From Collinsella aerofaciens (GTDB lineage Bacteria > Actinomycetota > Coriobacteriia > Coriobacteriales > Coriobacteriaceae): a stretch of 40,897 nt of DNA. The notes beneath the pieces were generated by a model. That model saw nothing but the letters and a program-made list of their open reading frames with translations. It ran no database searches and was not told the origin of the DNA. This document shows positions 33,528 through 40,897 of the stretch, piece after piece. The position numbers and the translations under genes are program-made. The stretch lies in the NCBI RefSeq assembly GCF_015553355.1, contig NZ_JADNGN010000018.1, positions 1-40,897 of the forward strand, in the 5' to 3' direction. Position 1 is the first letter of the stretch, and the number at the start of each line of letters is the position of its first letter.

Positions 33528-33905
33528 TTAACGGCCGCTAAACAGGCGCCCGAAGAAGTTGACGATGCCGTTTTCGCCATCACGAATCTGGCCAATCACG
33601 GCACCGATCAACACAAAGAATGCGATGACGAGCGTATCCCACAGGCCCAACGTAAGTACCAGCACGGCGAGGATAAAGCCAGCGACGGCGCCGAGCGTGG
33701 TGTTGGGATGGCGTACGGCGTAGCTCCAGATGGCAGCGCCCGTACCTTTGATGAGACCCATGGCCTCGTCAAAGTCGTTGGCGGCGCTGTCGTGCTGCTC
33801 GCCGGCCTCGGGCTTGGGGTCGGCGGACTCGCCTGCCGGCGTAGCGTTCTGGTCGATCGTCAAGCGCGGCGTGCGGGCGGTCTTGTCTTGGTTGGTATCA
33901 CTCAC
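33528..33905 (-). CDS. DUF2273 small membrane protein
   Basis: A 125-aa protein. A polar N-terminal half (about 60 residues) precedes the DUF2273 part with two membrane helices (TLGAVAGFILAVLVLTLGLW and LVIAFFVLIGAVIG) and the family ending IRDGENGIVNFFGRLF. The GTG start at 33905 overlaps the amaP stop by 8 nt and has GGAGGT five bases upstream. DUF2273 proteins commonly accompany Asp23/AmaP genes. Confidence 0.88.
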   Translation of the reverse strand: MSDTNQDKTARTPRLTIDQNATPAGESADPKPEAGEQHDSAANDFDEAMGLIKGTGAAIWSYAVRHPNTTLGAVAGFILAVLVLTLGLWDTLVIAFFVLIGAVIGQIRDGENGIVNFFGRLFSGR

Positions 33906-34443
33906 CGGAAACCTCCACGGTCTGGACGGTAGTCTTGGACGGCAAAAAACGGACGCGCGCGGTCGTGCCCGGCGTGCCGAGCATGGTGTCGCAGGCCTTC
34001 TCGATGCGCTGCTGCATCGAGGTGGCAAGGGAAGCGACGTCTTTATCATCGAGCGCGATGGCGTCGACCTTAAAACGGACGCGCGATTCGTCGGAACCCT
34101 GCACGCGTGCCTCGACATGCTCGATCATCACACGGTCGTCGCGCTCTGCCGCAGCGCGAGCACACGAGGAGAGGGCCGCGAGCGTGACCTCGATATTGCG
34201 CTCCCCCGCCGGATGCACACAGGACGGCTCGCGACGAGCAAACATCAGGCGGAAGAAACCCACGAGCACGCCGAGCGCCACGACACCGCCGCACACCGTA
34301 ACAACGATACGCGGCGCAGCATCGCGCATCAGCAGCATAAAGCGATAGGTGTATGGCCCCCAAAACTGGCAGACAAGCGTGCCCAGCGCCACGATGGCGG
34401 CGGCAAGATACACAATCGCTAGGGCTCGTTTGAGTACGCGCAC
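33898..34443 (-). CDS. amaP: Alkaline shock response membrane anchor protein AmaP
   Basis: Membrane anchor for Asp23-type proteins. The 181-aa protein has two N-terminal membrane helices (about residues 5-25 and 40-65) and then an Asp23-like soluble domain (NIEVTLAALSSCARAAAE...). The GTG at 34443 was chosen because GGGAG lies five bases upstream and the first helix starts at once; ATG codons further up lack such a site. A TATAAT at 34498-34493, within the yebC terminator tail, may serve as its -10 box. Confidence 0.82.
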   Translation of the reverse strand: MRVLKRALAIVYLAAAIVALGTLVCQFWGPYTYRFMLLMRDAAPRIVVTVCGGVVALGVLVGFFRLMFARREPSCVHPAGERNIEVTLAALSSCARAAAERDDRVMIEHVEARVQGSDESRVRFKVDAIALDDKDVASLATSMQQRIEKACDTMLGTPGTTARVRFLPSKTTVQTVEVSGE

Positions 34444-34495
34444 GCGCGCTCCCTTCAGGTTTCGGTCCACAGAATGCAAAACGATTCGCATCATT

Positions 34496-34539
34496 ATAAA
34501 AGAGCCGGGTCCGGTGCTGTACGCACGCGGATCCGGCTC
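34496..34539 (-). terminator. Intrinsic terminator of yebC
   Basis: Minus-strand GAGCCGGATCCG pairs with CGGACCCGGCTC around a 13-nt loop, followed by TTTTATAAT. Confidence 0.85.
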
Positions 34540-34608
34540 ATCTATTCCACGAGACTTGCATGCTCGTTTCATTATGCCCAGATATGCACGGCTTAACCCG
34601 TGCAGGCG

Positions 34609-35415
34609 CTACTCCTCCTCGAGGGCAGCGATGACCTCGTCGGTCATGTCCATGGTGCTGTAAACATCCTGGACGTCGTCGAGCTCCTCGAGACGGTCGA
34701 TGAGGCGCTGAACCTTCTTGGCGTCGGCGCCGGAGACCTCGGTCGGGGTGGTCGGGACCATGGTGGTCTCGGAGCCCTTGACCTGGACGCCCTGCTCCTC
34801 GAGCGCCTTGGAAACAGCCATGACGTCATTGGCGGCGGTCCAGACGATCCACTCCTCGCCGGCGTCCTCGTAGTCCTCACCGCCGGCCTCGGCGATGGCC
34901 ATCATGAACTCATCCTCGTCACCGGCAGCACCGTTGGCGATCATGATCTCCTTCTTGGCGTTCTCGTCCAAGATCTCCTTGGCGACGACGATCTGGCCCT
35001 TGCGCTCAAACTGGAAGGCGACGGAGCCGGAGGTGCCCAGGTTGCCGCCAGCGTGGGAGAAGGCGGAACGGACATCGGCGGCGGTACGGTTGCGGTTATC
35101 GGTCAGGCAGTCAACGTAGACGGCAACGCCGGCAGGGCCATAGCCCTCGTACACGATGTTCTCGTAGACGGCGGCATCGGCACCCGAACCGAAGGCCTTG
35201 TCGATAGCGGACTTGATCTTGTCCTTGGGCATAGACTGAGCTTTGGCCTTGGCAACGGCAGCGGCGAGGCTGGCGTTGTTCTCGGGCAGCGGGTCACCGC
35301 CGAGACGGGCAGCAACGGTGATGTTGCGGCTCAGCTTGGAGAAGAGGGCGGAACGCTTGGCGTCCTGCGCGCCCTTACGATGCTTGGTTGTGGCCCACTT
35401 AGAGTGTCCGGACAT
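34609..35415 (-). CDS. yebC: YebC/PmpR family protein
   Basis: Widely conserved 268-aa protein of the YebC/TACO1 family, described as a transcription regulator and, in more recent work, as a factor that helps ribosomes through difficult stretches. It begins MSGHSKWATTKHRKGAQDAK and has ENIVYEGYGPAGVAV and the C-terminal VQRLIDRLEELDDVQDVYS, all diagnostic. It is longer than the 245-250 residues typical of the family, with acidic insertions near residues 160-180. GGAG precedes the ATG. A terminator follows directly. Confidence 0.95.
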   Translation of the reverse strand: MSGHSKWATTKHRKGAQDAKRSALFSKLSRNITVAARLGGDPLPENNASLAAAVAKAKAQSMPKDKIKSAIDKAFGSGADAAVYENIVYEGYGPAGVAVYVDCLTDNRNRTAADVRSAFSHAGGNLGTSGSVAFQFERKGQIVVAKEILDENAKKEIMIANGAAGDEDEFMMAIAEAGGEDYEDAGEEWIVWTAANDVMAVSKALEEQGVQVKGSETTMVPTTPTEVSGADAKKVQRLIDRLEELDDVQDVYSTMDMTDEVIAALEEE

Positions 35416-35547
35416 ACGTGTCTCCTATCGGTTTCGACCTAAAGCCCAGCGCAGATGCCGGGGCAATATAAACAAACGTCGTTATGATATACCTACTGGT
35501 CTGCGAGATAAACCCCAAAATGAAGGCGTCGTGATGATGCAACCCCT

Positions 35548-35578
35548 TGGTGCCAAGTAACCTATCCCCTTTGCACCA
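35548..35578 (-). repeat. Short palindrome after the DUF6020 gene
   Basis: TGGTGC (35548-35553) pairs with GCACCA (35573-35578). The minus-strand core AAAGGGGATAGG resembles the family 1 core. It lies 2 nt past the gene's stop and may be a decayed relative. Confidence 0.4.
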
Positions 35579-35580
35579 CA

Positions 35581-37764
35581 TTAGGACCAGAGGAGGTCGC
35601 TGCGGGTGATGGTGGCGCCGATGGCAAAGGGCATGCAGACGATGACCGGATACAGGTAGCGCATGTAGGTCGAGCCGTTGCAGGGACCGATCAGGCACAC
35701 GGCGAGCACGCCCAGCAGCGGCACCCAAATGGCCAGCCCGCGCCACGAATGACGACGTAACAGATAGACCACCACGGCGATCATGATCCACACATAGGTG
35801 GCCGAGCTCATGGTGAGCGAGATAAACGGGACGCGTTGTACTGCCACGCGATACAGGTTGCTCAGGTGGTCGCACCAGCGCACGACCTTGCTATCGACCG
35901 GATGGAAGTCGAAGTACTTGAGATTATCGGGGCGTGCCATAATCTCGGCACTGCGCGCCGTGCTGTAGACCCACGCATCGCGGGCACTCGGATAAAAGTA
36001 GCCGTAGTAGTTATTGATGAGCGCCGAGATATAGCACTCGGGATCCTTTTTAAACATCTGGGCCCACACCTCAAAATAGGCCTTGATGTCCTCCTGCGAG
36101 GCGTACTCGTTAAAGCAATTTTTGACGGCGTCCGACTTATCCGGGTCGTAACGGTGGCCCAGATTGTCGTACTTGAGTACCCGGTCGATCACAGCACGCT
36201 CTTCATCGGTCACCAAGCCGTCGCAAGGAGCCTCCACGATGGTGCCGTCCTCCTTAACCGTGGGGTTGACGCCCGAGTTGAGGCCGTCGTGCTTTTGGAC
36301 GAAACGAGCCGTCTGCTGGAACGGAATCGAGAGGATTTCGCGCTTGGAACCAGGCGTGATGTCGTGTGCCGGCATAAAGACCTTAGTGAAGTACATATTA
36401 GAGGCAAGGCAGAGTGCAAGCACCGCAAGAACTCCCACCCAGCGGAAACGCGGGATGGCGCCCGAAGGCGCAGCACCAGCCTGCTTGCCTGCACGATGGG
36501 CCACATGCGCGTCCCATGCGCAAAACGCCGCCGCGATTACGCATGCTGCCAGGGGAAACACCAGGCCGCCGTTGCGCAGAAACGTGGAACCCATGGCGCC
36601 CAGAGCGAGCAGCAGCCAGTCATGGCGCGCAAAGAGCACGGGCCTGGGATCGCCCGCACGCTCGGCATTGGCATAGCGACGGGGCAGGCCGCAGGCCACG
36701 AGTTTCACGGTCTGCACCAACAGCACCAAAAACGCGTCGGCAAACAGCACATCTTTGGTAAGCAGGGCCGCGTAGTTGGAGAACATGGGCATAAACGCAA
36801 AGAACAGCAAGATCACGCCGCGGACCGGCAGGCTCACGCCCAGTTTGCGCAGCGACGAGATGGAATAGGCCATGCAGGCGGCCGTAATGACGAACTGAGT
36901 GCAGGTGTAGATGGCAAGACCTGCGTTGGCGCTGTTGAACAGTGAAAGCCCCAGCTGGACGCACGAACCGATGATAGCCGTGTGCACCACAGGGTGATGT
37001 CCGTTGAGCAACACATTGGGATTGAGCAGACGCAGGTAGTCACTCGTGCCGTTGGGGTAGTTGAACCACTGGCGAATCTGCGCACCCGTATCTCCCATAA
37101 AAAGGCCGGGCAGCGAAGCGATGAGCGTGGGCGCCCAGGCGATCATAAGCACCAGAAAGGGCCCGGCAAAGGGATGGACCGAGAGCGCGGCGTGAGCCGC
37201 ACGCCATACGCGGCCAAAGTGCGCTTCGGAAAACGGAATGCGTCGAGAGCTCAGCCAATCTAGACACTCAAAGGCAAGGTAGAAGGCAACGACCGCCAAG
37301 AGCATCCAGCCCACACCGCCGATCCAGGCGCAGATGATGCGGGCCTTGTCGCCGAGCACGATCTCGGCCGAATCGGTGAGGTCGTAGCTGCGGCCAAACA
37401 CCATGCAGACGGCAAAGAACAGCGACGGAAGGACCACCGAGGGACGCCAAGCGTCGCCGCGGCCAAAGAATACGTAGCGAAACGGCAGCGTGAGCAGGCA
37501 GGCAAGCGCAAGCAGCATGACCGCGTCGGTATGGCCGGCAAACGAGAGGAGCACCTCGTAGCACACGTACAGCGCACCCGTCGCCTTGGGGTCAATCGCC
37601 AAGACTGCATTGCTCGACACCGGGGCGGGACCGATGGAAAACGCCGTGGTCGCCAACAGCGCGAGCAAAAATGCGATGAGCGTCTGCTTGGCGGGGTAGC
37701 GCTTAAACCAGACGATGCGGGCAGCGTCGCGCGCAGCCGTTGTGGAGAGGTCGGAATCCTTCAC
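35581..37764 (-). CDS. DUF6020-like polytopic membrane protein
   Basis: A 727-aa membrane protein with about 12 or more helices in two groups, separated by a large outside or inside soluble region (about residues 475-640) rich in Asp, Tyr and Asn. The pattern FMGDTGAQIRQWFNYPNGTS followed by LLNGHHPVVHTAIIGS near residue 245 and LLTKDVLFADAFL resembles the DUF6020 family and GT-C glycosyltransferase-like proteins; I infer a role in surface glycan or lipid modification, with no substrate evident. It is transcribed after lgt, 142 nt away, with a family 1 repeat in between. Confidence 0.75.
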   Translation of the reverse strand: MKDSDLSTTAARDAARIVWFKRYPAKQTLIAFLLALLATTAFSIGPAPVSSNAVLAIDPKATGALYVCYEVLLSFAGHTDAVMLLALACLLTLPFRYVFFGRGDAWRPSVVLPSLFFAVCMVFGRSYDLTDSAEIVLGDKARIICAWIGGVGWMLLAVVAFYLAFECLDWLSSRRIPFSEAHFGRVWRAAHAALSVHPFAGPFLVLMIAWAPTLIASLPGLFMGDTGAQIRQWFNYPNGTSDYLRLLNPNVLLNGHHPVVHTAIIGSCVQLGLSLFNSANAGLAIYTCTQFVITAACMAYSISSLRKLGVSLPVRGVILLFFAFMPMFSNYAALLTKDVLFADAFLVLLVQTVKLVACGLPRRYANAERAGDPRPVLFARHDWLLLALGAMGSTFLRNGGLVFPLAACVIAAAFCAWDAHVAHRAGKQAGAAPSGAIPRFRWVGVLAVLALCLASNMYFTKVFMPAHDITPGSKREILSIPFQQTARFVQKHDGLNSGVNPTVKEDGTIVEAPCDGLVTDEERAVIDRVLKYDNLGHRYDPDKSDAVKNCFNEYASQEDIKAYFEVWAQMFKKDPECYISALINNYYGYFYPSARDAWVYSTARSAEIMARPDNLKYFDFHPVDSKVVRWCDHLSNLYRVAVQRVPFISLTMSSATYVWIMIAVVVYLLRRHSWRGLAIWVPLLGVLAVCLIGPCNGSTYMRYLYPVIVCMPFAIGATITRSDLLWS

Positions 37765-37784
37765 AGTCCGAAAGCCTTTCTAGA

Positions 37785-37836
37785 AACCTGCCAAAAAGGG
37801 ACAGGTTTATTTTGGCAGGTTTTATCTGGGAAAACG
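37785..37836 (+). repeat. 52-bp palindromic repeat (family 1), inverted copy upstream of DUF6020 gene
   Basis: Palindrome 37785-37821 plus flank, nearly identical to 5742-5793 and 32909-32960 but in the opposite orientation. It lies in the lgt-DUF6020 gap rather than at a stop codon. Confidence 0.85.
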
Positions 37837-37863
37837 TTACGGTTTTGTCATCGTTGCCCAGCG

Positions 37864-37908
37864 AACCACCACAAAGGTGCCTGTCCCCTTTTGATGGTTT
37901 TGGTGGTT
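37864..37908 (-). repeat. 45-bp palindrome at the lgt stop
   Basis: AACCACCA (37864-37871) pairs with TGGTGGTT (37901-37908). The minus-strand core AAAAGGGGACAGGCACC relates it to family 1. The TAA stop of lgt (37909-37907) overlaps it by two bases. Confidence 0.75.
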
Positions 37909-38728
37909 AGGCATCCAGGTAGATGCGCTGGGGGCGATTGCGGTGTCGGGCGAAGATGATGAGCGCCAGACCGGCGATCACGAGCGGCAAACTCAGCAGC
38001 TGGCCCATGGTGATGACGCCGCCCAGCAGATAGCCCAGCTGGGCATCGGGCACGCGCACGAACTCAACGAGAAAGCGGACGATGCCGTACCCCATCACGA
38101 ACACGCCCATAAACGTGCCCTGGGGCAGCAGCGGCTTTTTGCGGCTGAGCACCTGCAGAATGCAAAAGAGCACGATACCCTCAAGAAATGCCTCATAGAG
38201 CTGGGAGGGATGACGCGGCATATCGCCCGCGGTGCCGCCAAAGACAACACCCCAAGGCAGGTCGGTCGGCTTGCCCCACAGCTCGCCGTTGACAAAGTTG
38301 GCACAACGGCCCAGGCACAGGGCCAGCGGCGCGCCTATGACGGCAAGGTCTGCCAAAGTCCATGCGTCGAGCTTATACATGCGGCACACGATGATGCCGC
38401 CGATAATGCCGCCCACCAAGCCGCCATGGAAGCTCATGCCGCCCTCGTTAGTGGCAAAGATCTCGAGCGGGTGGGTCCAATAGTAGCCATCGCCGTAAAA
38501 GACGACGTAGAACAGGCGCGCACCGATAATGAGGCCAAAGACCACGCCGACCACGACACTCGTCAGGTCGTCAATCGTGATGTTAAAGCCCCAGCGACGC
38601 TGCGTGCGGTACATGACGACCGCCGTGAGCAGGGCGCCGACCACATAGGCCAGACCATACCAGTAAATCGTGATGGGCCCCGCCGAAATCGCGACAGGAT
38701 CAAGCATATGGTAGAAGTCGTTGAGCAT
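37907..38728 (-). CDS. lgt: Prolipoprotein diacylglyceryl transferase
   Basis: Integral membrane enzyme that attaches diacylglycerol from phosphatidylglycerol to the lipobox cysteine of prelipoproteins. The 273-aa protein has about seven helices and the signatures GGMSFHGGLVGG (catalytic His), LGRCANFVNGELWG (the Lgt signature) and RHPSQLYEA. The ATG at 38728 was chosen because AGGAGGG lies five bases upstream. A separate hairpin lies upstream and a palindromic repeat overlaps the stop. Confidence 0.96.
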   Translation of the reverse strand: MLNDFYHMLDPVAISAGPITIYWYGLAYVVGALLTAVVMYRTQRRWGFNITIDDLTSVVVGVVFGLIIGARLFYVVFYGDGYYWTHPLEIFATNEGGMSFHGGLVGGIIGGIIVCRMYKLDAWTLADLAVIGAPLALCLGRCANFVNGELWGKPTDLPWGVVFGGTAGDMPRHPSQLYEAFLEGIVLFCILQVLSRKKPLLPQGTFMGVFVMGYGIVRFLVEFVRVPDAQLGYLLGGVITMGQLLSLPLVIAGLALIIFARHRNRPQRIYLDA

Positions 38729-38755
38729 GTCGACCCTCCTACTCCCTACATATAA

Positions 38756-38788
38756 ATGCGGCCGCGGGCCTTGCGCTCGCAGCCGCAT
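38756..38788 (-). terminator. Hairpin after the NifU-like gene
   Basis: Minus-strand ATGCGGCTGCG pairs with CGCGGCCGCAT, followed by TTATATG. The tail is weak, so it is only a probable terminator. Confidence 0.5.
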
Positions 38789-38837
38789 ATTTGGACGTAA
38801 CGTCTATGCGGAGTATGTCGCCCGCAGCCTTCGCATC

Positions 38838-39116
38838 CTAGAACGGCGCGTACTCGTCGTACAGGTCGTCGGCCTCACCGGAAACATTGACCTGCTCGAC
38901 GCGGGTAACGCCGGGCACATGCTCCTTCAGGATACGCTCAATGCCCATGGACAGGGTCAGCGAGCTCATGGGGCAGCCGGCGCAGGCGCCCTGCAGTTCC
39001 AGTTTGACGACGCCCTCGTCGTCAACGCCCACATACTCCATATCGCCGCCATCGGCCTGCAGGTTGGGGCGAATCTCTTCAAGAACCTTCTTAAGCAGCT
39101 CTTCGTTAACAGCCAC
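38838..39116 (-). CDS. NifU-like Fe-S cluster scaffold protein
   Basis: A 92-aa stand-alone NifU C-terminal domain, which carries or delivers Fe-S clusters. It begins NEELLKKVLEEIRPNLQADGGDMEYV and has the cluster-binding pair in QGACAGCPMSS (CxxC). Length and motif match the NfuA/NifU-C family. Its role in this organism cannot be narrowed from context. A good ribosome site (GAAAGGAG) lies upstream. Confidence 0.92.
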   Translation of the reverse strand: MAVNEELLKKVLEEIRPNLQADGGDMEYVGVDDEGVVKLELQGACAGCPMSSLTLSMGIERILKEHVPGVTRVEQVNVSGEADDLYDEYAPF

Positions 39117-39225
39117 AGGGGCTCCTTTCTCACAATAACGCGGGCACGCCCGCGGACAGGGGCTATGTTACTACAGCCATGTACCCGCTCACGAGCCATC
39201 CATGCGTGCGGACACGACTTTCACG

Positions 39226-39260
39226 AGCAGTCAATTTGGGACGGGGCTCTTTTAGCTGCT
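39226..39260 (+). repeat. 35-bp palindromic repeat (family 2), copy upstream of the NifU-like gene
   Basis: Ends AGCAG/CTGCT enclose TCAATTTGGGACGGGGC, matching the copies at 4524-4558, 18548-18582 and 18637-18671 in layout and length. Confidence 0.8.
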
Positions 39261-39293
39261 TTTGCCGGCGCCCGACGCTAACACAGGCTGCCG

Positions 39294-39818
39294 CTACTGC
39301 TGAGTTTGTCCCCCGGTACCAATATGAACATCGACGATAACCTGGCGGTAGCTGATGCCGCAAGAGTCAAGAATGCGGCGGCTGATACGGCCGTCGTCGG
39401 TATCGGCATACTTGTTGTCCAGGTAGACGACCTCGCCCACGCCCACCTGCGCCAGGATCTTGGCGCAGTCGTGGCACGGGAACAGCGTGACGTAGACCGT
39501 GGAACCCTCAAGGTCTTTGAGCGAGCCGCGGTAGTTGAGCACGGCGTTGGCCTCGGCATGCACCACGTAGTTGTGCTTATCCTGCAACGGGTCGTCGCTC
39601 GTGCCCCACGGGAAAAAGTCGTCGTTGAGTGCCGAGGGCGTACCGTTGTAGCCCACCGAAAGGATGCGGTGGTTGGTGTTGGCGATGCACGCGCCCACCT
39701 GCGTGTTGGGGTCCTTACTGCGGCGCTGCGCGGCGATGGCCACGCTCATAAAGAACTCATCCCAGCTAATAACGTCGCGGCGCTTGCCCGACGCGGTTTG
39801 ATGAAGATCGTCCGACAT
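39294..39818 (-). CDS. comEB: dCMP deaminase family protein (ComEB-like)
   Basis: Zinc-dependent deaminase, probably converting dCMP to dUMP for thymidylate synthesis. The 174-aa protein shows SWDEFFMSVAIAAQRRSKDP, GYNGTPS, the zinc and proton-shuttle motif VHAEANAV (His, Glu) and PCHDCAK (two Cys). The ATG at 39818 was chosen because GGAGGT lies seven bases upstream. It lies 83 nt after coaX; a TACAAT in that gap could be a -10 box. Confidence 0.92.
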   Translation of the reverse strand: MSDDLHQTASGKRRDVISWDEFFMSVAIAAQRRSKDPNTQVGACIANTNHRILSVGYNGTPSALNDDFFPWGTSDDPLQDKHNYVVHAEANAVLNYRGSLKDLEGSTVYVTLFPCHDCAKILAQVGVGEVVYLDNKYADTDDGRISRRILDSCGISYRQVIVDVHIGTGGQTQQ

Positions 39819-39901
39819 GGCAGACACCTCCGAAATCGCAATAGTTTGACCCATTGTAGCAGGTGGAAGGTGGAGACGTTTTTGTCCCATCGCCCCCATC
39901 G

Positions 39902-40753
39902 CTACGCGCGGCGGGGCTTTTGGTTGATGTGGTACAGCTCGGCGAGACCCCGCAGCGTCAGCGCGTCGTCGACCGTCAGGCTATGGCCGACAAGGGCCGC
40001 AAGCGCCTCGGCATCGTCGCCGGTAATGACGATGGGCACATCGCCCTCCCCCGCGGCCTTGGTCGCGCGCATCTCGGCAAGCACCATGTCGAGCATGCCG
40101 TCGATGCGGGCCACCTCGCCCAGAACCACGCCCGAGCGCATGGCCTCACGCGTGTTGCGGCCGATGACGTGTGTCGGCGCCGAGGGCTCAACCTGGGGTA
40201 GGCGCGCTGCTGCCGCCGAAAGCGAACGGGCGCCGAGCGCCAGACCCGGCGCGATAACGCCGCCGACAAAGGTGCCGCGCGCGTCGATGACCTCGATATT
40301 GGTCGTGGTGCCTAGGTCGATCACGATGCACGGCGAGCCGTAGACGGCGCGAGCCGCCACGGCATCGGCGATGCGGTCGGGGCCGATCTCGGCCGGGTCA
40401 TCGTAGTGCACGGGCATGCCGGTCTTGAGGCCCGGCCCCACCGTGAGCACGCGCCCCGTGCAGGTACGGGAAAGAGCCGCCTTCCACGGGCGCTCGAGCG
40501 CCGGGACCACGCAGCTCAGCACAGCAGCCGCGGGCACAAGCGCACCCGGCATGCCTGCGTCGGCCGCCAGTGCGGCCATGACCTGCACGAGACGCATGCG
40601 CGCCTCGTCTGCTGTGATGCTCGACGGTGTCGTGATCTCGCACGTCGCAAGCGGGCATTCCTGCACCGCGGCCGAATCCTCGGCAAACAGGCCAAAGCGA
40701 ATGAACGTGTTGCCCACGTCGACCGTCAATATATATGCGCACCCATTAAGCAT
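39902..40753 (-). CDS. coaX: Type III pantothenate kinase
   Basis: First step of coenzyme A synthesis, using ATP and a monovalent cation. The 283-aa protein has the phosphate-binding motif LTVDVGNTFIRFG at residues 9-21, the GPDRIADAVAA motif (GPDR, usual for CoaX) and VIDLGTTTNIEVID with a catalytic Asp. VIGGVIAPGL-like FVGGVIAPGL follows. The ATG has AAAGGAG upstream. Nearby genes do not suggest a special context. Confidence 0.95.
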   Translation of the reverse strand: MLNGCAYILTVDVGNTFIRFGLFAEDSAAVQECPLATCEITTPSSITADEARMRLVQVMAALAADAGMPGALVPAAAVLSCVVPALERPWKAALSRTCTGRVLTVGPGLKTGMPVHYDDPAEIGPDRIADAVAARAVYGSPCIVIDLGTTTNIEVIDARGTFVGGVIAPGLALGARSLSAAAARLPQVEPSAPTHVIGRNTREAMRSGVVLGEVARIDGMLDMVLAEMRATKAAGEGDVPIVITGDDAEALAALVGHSLTVDDALTLRGLAELYHINQKPRRA

Positions 40754-40797
40754 CGTCGGCGCTCCTTTCGTCTGCCCAGCAGTATATCCCGATGATT

Positions 40798-40835
40798 ATT
40801 CTGGGACGGGGATTTAAAAAGGCTCTGTTAGACCA
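40798..40835. repeat. Possible decayed GGGACGGGG palindrome
   Basis: CTGGGACGGGGATTTAAAAA (40800-40819) carries the family 2 core and is closed by ACCAG about 15 nt later. The fit is partial, so membership is uncertain. The rest of the window end (to 40897) shows no gene. Confidence 0.35.
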
Positions 40836-40897
40836 GGATTGACATTCCGCCCCGTCATCTTCTTGCGATTGCACAATGGTCGCCCCTTGTCGAATCT

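Overview
The window reads as a chromosomal segment of a GC-rich, anaerobic Gram-positive of the class Coriobacteriia, most like Collinsella. That assignment is inference from gene content, codon use and GC-rich composition; no 16S gene is present. Supporting points are GTG starts with strong GGAGG ribosome sites, a lysyl-tRNA synthetase with an added C-terminal tRNA-binding domain, a single-polypeptide double EcfA ATPase, an Asp23/AmaP/DUF2273 locus and a MurE with an acidic DP-A-EDP selection motif. Almost every gene lies on the minus strand; only tRNA-Val and one M20 peptidase gene are on the plus strand.

Layout, read right to left in the direction of transcription. 40753-38838: coaX, a dCMP deaminase gene and a NifU-type Fe-S scaffold. 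38728-35581: lgt and a large DUF6020 membrane protein. 35415-32959: yebC, its terminator, then the cell-envelope stress cluster amaP, DUF2273, asp23/gls24. 32751-28961: a YitT transporter-like protein and three small membrane proteins, two with N-terminal zinc ribbons. 28856-25587: a divergent pair of amidohydrolases (M20 peptidase on plus, YtcJ-like on minus). 25430-22883: groES-groEL, bracketed by two very large imperfect hairpins. 22658-18106: an FMN riboswitch, ribU, a fused ecfA1A2, ecfT and two FMN-binding PNPOx-family genes, which looks like a flavin uptake and use unit. 17962-12870: ArgR-like operator, argC, a hairpin-terminator, argJ, argB, argD and a terminator. 12345-12273 is tRNA-Val (plus), followed by a 600-bp non-coding stretch with duplicated tRNA ends and a MITE-like element. 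12085-4558: asnB, murE, a HAD phosphatase, murI, rph, rdgB and dtd. 4427-97: veg-ispE, tRNA-Pro, tatA, greA and lysS, several as separately terminated units.

The proteins are mostly ordinary housekeeping. The unusual content is between the genes. At least two families of short palindromic repeats occur: a 52-bp family (three near-identical copies) and a 35-bp family (four copies). They share a GGGAC core and repeatedly sit so that the host gene's TAA stop overlaps the palindrome's first bases. There are also a perfect 38-bp inverted repeat between paralogous genes, two giant hairpins around groESL, a 215-bp AT-rich element with 33-bp terminal inverted repeats, and tandem copies of a tRNA 3' end plus terminator. 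No CRISPR array, transposase gene, prophage gene or defence system was seen. No complete new protein system is evident; the strongest candidates for undescribed biology are these non-coding elements.
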